From: Microbacteriaceae bacterium
GTDB taxonomy: Bacteria > Actinomycetota > Actinomycetes > Actinomycetales > Microbacteriaceae
NCBI GenBank assembly: GCA_012511645.1
Contig: JAAZFP010000181.1
Span: forward strand, 1 to 17,165
DNA: 17,165 nucleotides
Reading direction: 5' to 3'
Both the position numbers and the translations under genes were made by a program. This document shows, one piece after another, positions 12,838-17,165 of the stretch; the stretch's first letter is position 1; each line of letters begins with the position of its first letter. A model generated the notes under the pieces. The model was not told the origin of the DNA. It did not search any database and worked only from the letters and a program-made list of their open reading frames with translations.

Positions 12838-15800
12838 GTCTCACAGGGCTCGTCGGTCGGCTCGAAGCCTCGGAAAGTTTTGCCCGCGCACTTGACCATG
12901 CCAGTGAGAGTGCCGAGTTTGCGACGCTCGAATCGGTGCGACCAGCGTTGCTTGCGGGTCTTGTGAAGCGGAGGTGGCTGCAGGGAGACACCGGGGCGTT
13001 ATTCATTATCGCGCCAACCAGCCGCGAAGCAGACGCGCTGCGCGCCTCTATCGCCTCGCTCATCCCAGAAGCGATCACCGCGGAGTTTGCCGCCTGGGAA
13101 ACGTTGCCGCACGAGCGGTTGAGCCCCAGCGCAGAGACGGTGGGGCGACGAGCTGCGACCCTCCGTGTGCTGCGCGAGCACGATGGGTCGAGACCACTGG
13201 TGGTGGTGGCATCGGTGCGCGCGGCACTGCAGCCCGTGTCACCGCACGCGGCGTTTGCCGAACCCATTGTGTTGCGTGCCGGAGAGACCGGCGAAGCGCT
13301 TGACGCGATCTCGCTGAAGCTGGTCGAACAGGCCTACACGAGGGTTGATATGGTGACGCGTCGTGGCGAGTTTGCGGTGCGTGGCGGCATTCTCGACGTG
13401 TTCCCACCGACCGCCGAGCAGGCGGTGCGCGTTGACTTTTTCGGTGACGAGGTCGACCAGATCCGCAGGTTTGCCGTCAGCGACCAGCGCAGTGCCGGCG
13501 ACCCGCTCGACGTGATCGAGCTGTGGCCTGCCCGAGAACTGCTGCTCACTGACGAGGTGCGCAAACGCGCCGCGGCGCTCCTCCCAAGGTTCCCTGCGCT
13601 CGGCACACTGCTTGAAAAGATCAGCCAGGGCATCGCGGTTGAGGGCATGGAGAGCCTGTTGCCGCAGCTTTTGCCACAGCTCAGTCCGGTCACGGCACTG
13701 CTGCCCGAGGGTGGCGCCGTGGTGGTGTCATCGCCCGAACGGGTGGTGGGGCGTGCCGTGAGCCTTGCCGACACGAACCGAGAGTTTCTTGAGGCCGCGT
13801 GGGCTGCAGCGACCGCGGGAGCAGAGGCTCCCGTGCCCACCGACAATCACGGCATGCTGTCACTGGCCGAACTGCGCGACGCCGCGGGCAGTCGCCCTTG
13901 GCAGACCGTGACGGGTTTCGTCGCAGACGCGGATGATGAGCTGACGAGTGATGCTCAGGTGGTGGTGCATGCGGTGCCGCTGCCTCGCCCCGCCCCCGGC
14001 ACCGATGCCGGTGAGGCAGCGATCGGGGCCATTCGTGACCGGCTGAGCGCTGGTTGGACCGTGGTGGTCACCGCGCAGGGCATCGGGCTGGTTGAACGTG
14101 CTCGAGATGTCCTTGCCGAAGCTGATCTTGCCGCACGCATCGTTGATGCGCTGCCGGTTGCCGCAACTGACTGGGAGCCAGGCGTTGTGTATCTCACGAC
14201 CGGCACCGCGTGGTCGGGGTTTGAGAGCGGCGAGGCGCAGCTTGCCCTCGTCAGTGAGGCCGAGTTCTTTGGTCGCACGGTCAGCCAGCATCAAGCACCG
14301 ACGAAGCTCGCGAAGCGGCGCGGCAAAAACGTGGTTGATCCACTGCAGTTGCAACCCGGCGACTTTGTCGTGCACGAGACACACGGTATCGGCCAGTTCG
14401 TCGAGCTGACGCAGCGCATGGTGCCAACCGGTGTGGGGCGCAGCGCGGCAGACCGCGGGAAGGCGCTGCGCGAATATCTCGTGCTCGAATATGCGTCGAG
14501 CAAACGCGGAATGCCCCGCGACAAGCTGTATGTGCCCACCGATCAGCTCGACCAGCTCTCTCGCTATGTGGGCGGCGAGGCGCCGGCGCTGTCGAAGATG
14601 GGTGGCAGCGACTGGGCGACTGCAAAGAAGAAGGCGCGCAAGGCGGTGCGCGACATTGCCGTGGAGCTCGTGAAGCTCTACTCCGCACGCATGTCATCGG
14701 CAGGTCACGCATTCTCACCCGACACTCCGTGGCAGCACGAACTCGAAGAGGCGTTTCCCTATGCCGAGACTCGCGACCAGCTGACCACCATCGATGAGGT
14801 GAAGCGCGACATGGAGCGGTCCGTGCCGATGGACCGACTCGTGTCTGGTGATGTCGGGTTTGGTAAGACCGAGATTGCGGTGCGCGCCGCATTCAAGGCG
14901 GTGCAAGACGGCAAGCAGGTGGCGGTGCTCGTGCCGACCACCCTGATCGTGAAGCAGCACTTTGAGACGTGCCAGGATCGCTTCGCGGGGTTCCCCGTGC
15001 AGCTGCGGCCGCTCAGCCGTTTTCAGACCGAAAAAGAGTCGAAAGAAACGCTCGAGGGGCTCGCTGCAGGCACCGTCGACGTGGTGATTGGCACACACCG
15101 TTTGCTCACCGATCAGGTGCGCTACAAAGACATCGGCCTGGTCATCATCGATGAGGAGCAGCGCTTCGGTGTCGAGCACAAAGATGCGCTGAAGAAGTTG
15201 AAGACCGGCGTCGATATTCTTGCGATGAGTGCGACCCCGATTCCGCGCACCCTCGAGATGGCGGTTACCGGCATCCGGGAGATGTCAACGCTCGCAACCG
15301 CCCCCGAAGACCGCCACCCGATTCTCACGTTTGTGGGGCCGCGCAGCGATAAGCAGATCGGGGCAGCGATTCGTCGTGAACTGCTGCGTGAGGGGCAGGT
15401 CTTTTTCGTGCACAACCGCGTGCAGTCGATCGGCCGCATCGCCTCGCAGATTGCCGAGCTCGTGCCCGAAGCGCGCGTCGCGGTCGCCCACGGCAAGCTG
15501 AGTGAGCAGCAGCTGGAGCAGGTCGTCGTCGACTTCTGGGAACGCAAGTATGACGTGCTCGTGTCGACCACCATCATCGAGACCGGCCTCGACATCGCGA
15601 ACGCCAACACGATCATCATCGACAACGCCGACAAGTATGGGCTGAGCCAGCTGCACCAGTTGCGCGGTCGTGTGGGTCGCAGTCGTGAGCGGGCCTACGC
15701 CTACTTCTTGTACGACCCAGAGAAGCCTTTGTCAGAGCACGCGCACGAGCGGCTTGACACGATCGCTGCGAACAACGAGCTCGGCTCGGGCATGCAGGTC

Positions 15801-16484
15801 GCGTTGAAAGACCTTGAGTTGCGTGGTGCTGGCAACCTGCTCGGTGGCGAGCAGTCCGGTCACATCGCTGGGGTCGGGTTTGACCTCTACCTGCGCATGA
15901 TCGGCGAGGCAGTGTCGACGTTTAAGGGTGAAGAAGGGGGGCAGAACGGTGAGCTTTCGCTCGAGCTGCCGATTGACGCGCACATCCCCGAAGACTACGT
16001 CGAGAGCGAGCGATTACGGCTCGAGGCCTACCAAAAGTTCTCGGCGGCTTCGCACCCGCAGGCACCAGAAGATCATGTTTCGCTCGTGCTCGAAGAGCTC
16101 ACCGACCGCTACGGGCAACCGCCCGCCGAGGTGCAGCGGCTTGCCGCGATCTCGGCGCTGCGCCGCCGCGCGGCGGGGCTTGGGCTGACCAAGGTTGTCG
16201 CGAGCGGCCCGACGCTTCGTGTCGAGCCGGTGAAACTGCCGTCTTCGCGGCAGATGCGCATGAACCGCCTCTATCGGGGGTCGCGATACACCGAGGCGAC
16301 GTCAACGCTGCAGATTCCGCTGCCCGAGGCGGGGCCGACATCGCGCAGCCCGCTCGCCGGGGTGGGTCGCGGGGGAGCGGCACCCTATGACGGTGACATT
16401 GTGGCGTGGGTCGGTCAGGTGTTCACCGCGCTGCTTGAGCCCGAGCTAGCCGCAGACGGGGGCTCGGCTGGCGACGCCTCCTGA
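12834..16484 (+). CDS. mfd: Transcription-repair coupling factor Mfd
   Basis: A DNA translocase that removes RNA polymerase stalled at lesions and recruits UvrA. 1216 residues, within the usual 1150-1250. N-terminal UvrB-like domains include the UvrA-binding part (FAAWETLPHERLSP, SAETVGRRAATLRVL; RRGEFAVRGGILDVFPP). The RNA-polymerase-interacting CarD-like domain starts near residue 505 (PGDFVVHETHGIGQF). The helicase core has Walker A GDVGFGKT (672-679, K678), Walker B DEEQ (773-776), SATPIPRT, STTIIETGLDIANANT and the arginine-finger motif QLRGRVGRS. The C-terminal domain follows, ending in an acidic, Gly/Ala-rich tail. It begins at an ATGA overlap with pth and ends 15 bp from the convergent lipoprotein gene. 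A near-palindrome inside its 3' end (16439-16468) might aid termination but is weak. Confidence 0.97.
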   Translation: MSLTGLVGRLEASESFARALDHASESAEFATLESVRPALLAGLVKRRWLQGDTGALFIIAPTSREADALRASIASLIPEAITAEFAAWETLPHERLSPSAETVGRRAATLRVLREHDGSRPLVVVASVRAALQPVSPHAAFAEPIVLRAGETGEALDAISLKLVEQAYTRVDMVTRRGEFAVRGGILDVFPPTAEQAVRVDFFGDEVDQIRRFAVSDQRSAGDPLDVIELWPARELLLTDEVRKRAAALLPRFPALGTLLEKISQGIAVEGMESLLPQLLPQLSPVTALLPEGGAVVVSSPERVVGRAVSLADTNREFLEAAWAAATAGAEAPVPTDNHGMLSLAELRDAAGSRPWQTVTGFVADADDELTSDAQVVVHAVPLPRPAPGTDAGEAAIGAIRDRLSAGWTVVVTAQGIGLVERARDVLAEADLAARIVDALPVAATDWEPGVVYLTTGTAWSGFESGEAQLALVSEAEFFGRTVSQHQAPTKLAKRRGKNVVDPLQLQPGDFVVHETHGIGQFVELTQRMVPTGVGRSAADRGKALREYLVLEYASSKRGMPRDKLYVPTDQLDQLSRYVGGEAPALSKMGGSDWATAKKKARKAVRDIAVELVKLYSARMSSAGHAFSPDTPWQHELEEAFPYAETRDQLTTIDEVKRDMERSVPMDRLVSGDVGFGKTEIAVRAAFKAVQDGKQVAVLVPTTLIVKQHFETCQDRFAGFPVQLRPLSRFQTEKESKETLEGLAAGTVDVVIGTHRLLTDQVRYKDIGLVIIDEEQRFGVEHKDALKKLKTGVDILAMSATPIPRTLEMAVTGIREMSTLATAPEDRHPILTFVGPRSDKQIGAAIRRELLREGQVFFVHNRVQSIGRIASQIAELVPEARVAVAHGKLSEQQLEQVVVDFWERKYDVLVSTTIIETGLDIANANTIIIDNADKYGLSQLHQLRGRVGRSRERAYAYFLYDPEKPLSEHAHERLDTIAANNELGSGMQVALKDLELRGAGNLLGGEQSGHIAGVGFDLYLRMIGEAVSTFKGEEGGQNGELSLELPIDAHIPEDYVESERLRLEAYQKFSAASHPQAPEDHVSLVLEELTDRYGQPPAEVQRLAAISALRRRAAGLGLTKVVASGPTLRVEPVKLPSSRQMRMNRLYRGSRYTEATSTLQIPLPEAGPTSRSPLAGVGRGGAAPYDGDIVAWVGQVFTALLEPELAADGGSAGDAS

Positions 16485-16499
16485 ACCGGTGCGTGCCTG

Positions 16500-17003
16500 T
16501 TATGGCGCAGTGACGGTGATGCCGCACAGCTCGCGCAGCGCATTGCCTGAGTCGACGATCACGCTGATCTGTCGCACAAGGTCGGTGACGTAGGTGGTGA
16601 CCCCGAGCAGGGTATCTGGGGTCGGCATCTCACCGAGCGCCGCCAGCTGATCGCGCACCGCGGTCACCCGTTCGAGCACTCGTGGGTTTGTGATCTGATC
16701 TTCGATGGTCTCGAGGGTGCCGTCCACCGATACCGAGGGCAGACTGAACGATGGCACGGTGCCGTTCCTGAGATCGGTGAGCGCCTGATCGGTTGATGCG
16801 CGCAGCTCTGCTTCGGTCTCAGTGACCACACGGTCGACTTCGGATGACGCGATCTGGCATGCGTCTTCGAGACTTTGCACCGGGGCAGTCTGTTGGGGAA
16901 GCGGTGTGCTGCCCGAGGATGGGGCGCAAGCCATCAGGGCGCCGGTCAGCGCAACCGCTGCAATTGCCAGGCTGCTTCGCCGCATGAACCGTGTGTGAGG
17001 CAT
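16500..17003 (-). CDS. Small secreted lipoprotein of unknown function
   Basis: 167 residues. The N-terminus MPHTRFMRRSSLAIAAVALT is a signal peptide with basic n-region and hydrophobic core, ending in lipobox LMAC with C26 as the lipidated cysteine, so the protein is expected on the outer face of the membrane. A Ser/Pro/Gln linker (27-43) precedes a mostly helical domain with two cysteines, C49 and C160, which could form a disulfide. I recognise no family. The ATG at 17003 is preferred over the internal ATG at 16985 because a TAGCAT box lies 6 nt upstream of it (leaderless start); the internal one would still give a signal peptide. It is convergent with mfd and divergent from mazG. Confidence 0.8.
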   Translation of the reverse strand: MPHTRFMRRSSLAIAAVALTGALMACAPSSGSTPLPQQTAPVQSLEDACQIASSEVDRVVTETEAELRASTDQALTDLRNGTVPSFSLPSVSVDGTLETIEDQITNPRVLERVTAVRDQLAALGEMPTPDTLLGVTTYVTDLVRQISVIVDSGNALRELCGITVTAP

Positions 17004-17009
17004 GGCTTG

Positions 17010-17015
17010 ATGCTA
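17010..17015 (-). promoter_or_regulatory. -10 box (TAGCAT) of the lipoprotein gene, leaderless type
   Basis: On the minus strand TAGCAT (17015 down to 17010) is followed by CAAGCC and the ATG at 17003-17001. The 6-nt spacing suits a leaderless transcript. There is no Shine-Dalgarno and no clear -35. Confidence 0.45.
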
Positions 17016-17027
17016 TCGGCGACAGGT

Positions 17028-17033
17028 TAGGGT
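17028..17033 (+). promoter_or_regulatory. -10 box (TAGGGT) of mazG, leaderless type
   Basis: TAGGGT fits TANNNT and lies 7 nt before the mazG ATG at 17041, so the transcript would begin at or next to the start codon. No Shine-Dalgarno is visible. It lies back to back with the lipoprotein -10, 12 bp apart. Confidence 0.4.
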
Positions 17034-17040
17034 GTGCTGT

Positions 17041-17165
17041 ATGACGCGCAGCACCGACGATGCACTTGCCGCAGTTGAAGCGACCCTGCACCGGATGGTG
17101 TGGCCGGGCGGTTGTGCGTGGCACGAGGTGCAGCCGCACGAGTCACTGCTGCCGTTTCTGGTCGA
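17041..17165 (+). CDS. mazG: MazG-type nucleoside triphosphate pyrophosphohydrolase, 5' part only
   Basis: The window ends inside this gene, so 41 codons are visible. The translation from the ATG at 17041 contains LHRMVWPGGCAWHEVQPHESLLPFLV, the start of the MazG domain: the L-R...GGCPWD..QTHxSL..yl pattern of the family, here with A-W-H-E instead of P-W-D. MazG hydrolyses (d)NTPs to NMP and pyrophosphate and clears aberrant nucleotides. In related actinobacteria mazG follows mfd, which agrees with this call. The catalytic EExxE metal-binding motif would lie just beyond the window edge. Confidence 0.82.
   Translation, partial: MTRSTDDALAAVEATLHRMVWPGGCAWHEVQPHESLLPFLV

Noticed and set aside
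16439..16468. AGCCCGAGC ... GCTCGGCT inverted repeat at the end of mfd as a terminator
   Set aside because: It lies inside the coding sequence, needs a bulge, has a 15-nt loop and no T-run. It could be chance in GC-rich DNA.

Overview
The window is high-GC DNA with dense, mostly co-directional genes, several ATGA stop/start overlaps and -10 boxes placed directly upstream of start codons. The order tRNA-Gln, glmU, prs, rplY, pth, mfd, lipoprotein, mazG is typical of Actinobacteria of the Microbacteriaceae type (Leucobacter/Leifsonia relatives). That assignment is inferred from gene order and protein style; no marker gene search was possible.

Left part (1-8184) is a fatty-acid/acyl-CoA oxidation locus. 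It opens with a scar: the first ~120 bases read on the + strand like the interior of an acyl-CoA synthetase, and they abut the 3' end of a nitronate monooxygenase gene (minus strand) that has lost more than half its length. A TetR regulator (minus) follows, divergent from two acyl-CoA dehydrogenases (plus), with palindromes in the divergent gap that suit a TetR operator. After a perfect 18-bp hairpin come etfB, etfA and, 2 bases after etfA, a membrane b-type cytochrome. Its unusual ~280-residue Ala/Pro/Val-rich N-terminus carries three copies of an RQGLPR..GG..WP motif. Together these suggest a complete route: acyl-CoA dehydrogenases reduce ETF, and ETF electrons may enter the membrane quinone pool through this di-haem cytochrome. 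The last step is an inference and is the most interesting point of the window.

Middle (8185-8914): a bidirectional terminator separates the cytochrome from a convergent MarR-family regulator, which appears to have a leaderless GTG start. The regulator is divergent from a tRNA-Gln(TTG) gene.

Right part (8843-17165) is a conserved housekeeping block on the + strand: tRNA-Gln, glmU (cell-wall precursor UDP-GlcNAc), prs (PRPP; ATGA overlap with glmU), a structured ~150-nt leader and rplY (ribosomal protein L25/Ctc), a terminator, pth (peptidyl-tRNA hydrolase) and mfd (transcription-repair coupling factor; ATGA overlap with pth). A convergent small lipoprotein gene and the start of mazG, cut by the window edge, close it. 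The lipoprotein and mazG are divergent across only 37 bases, and both have a TANNNT box 6-7 nt before ATG.
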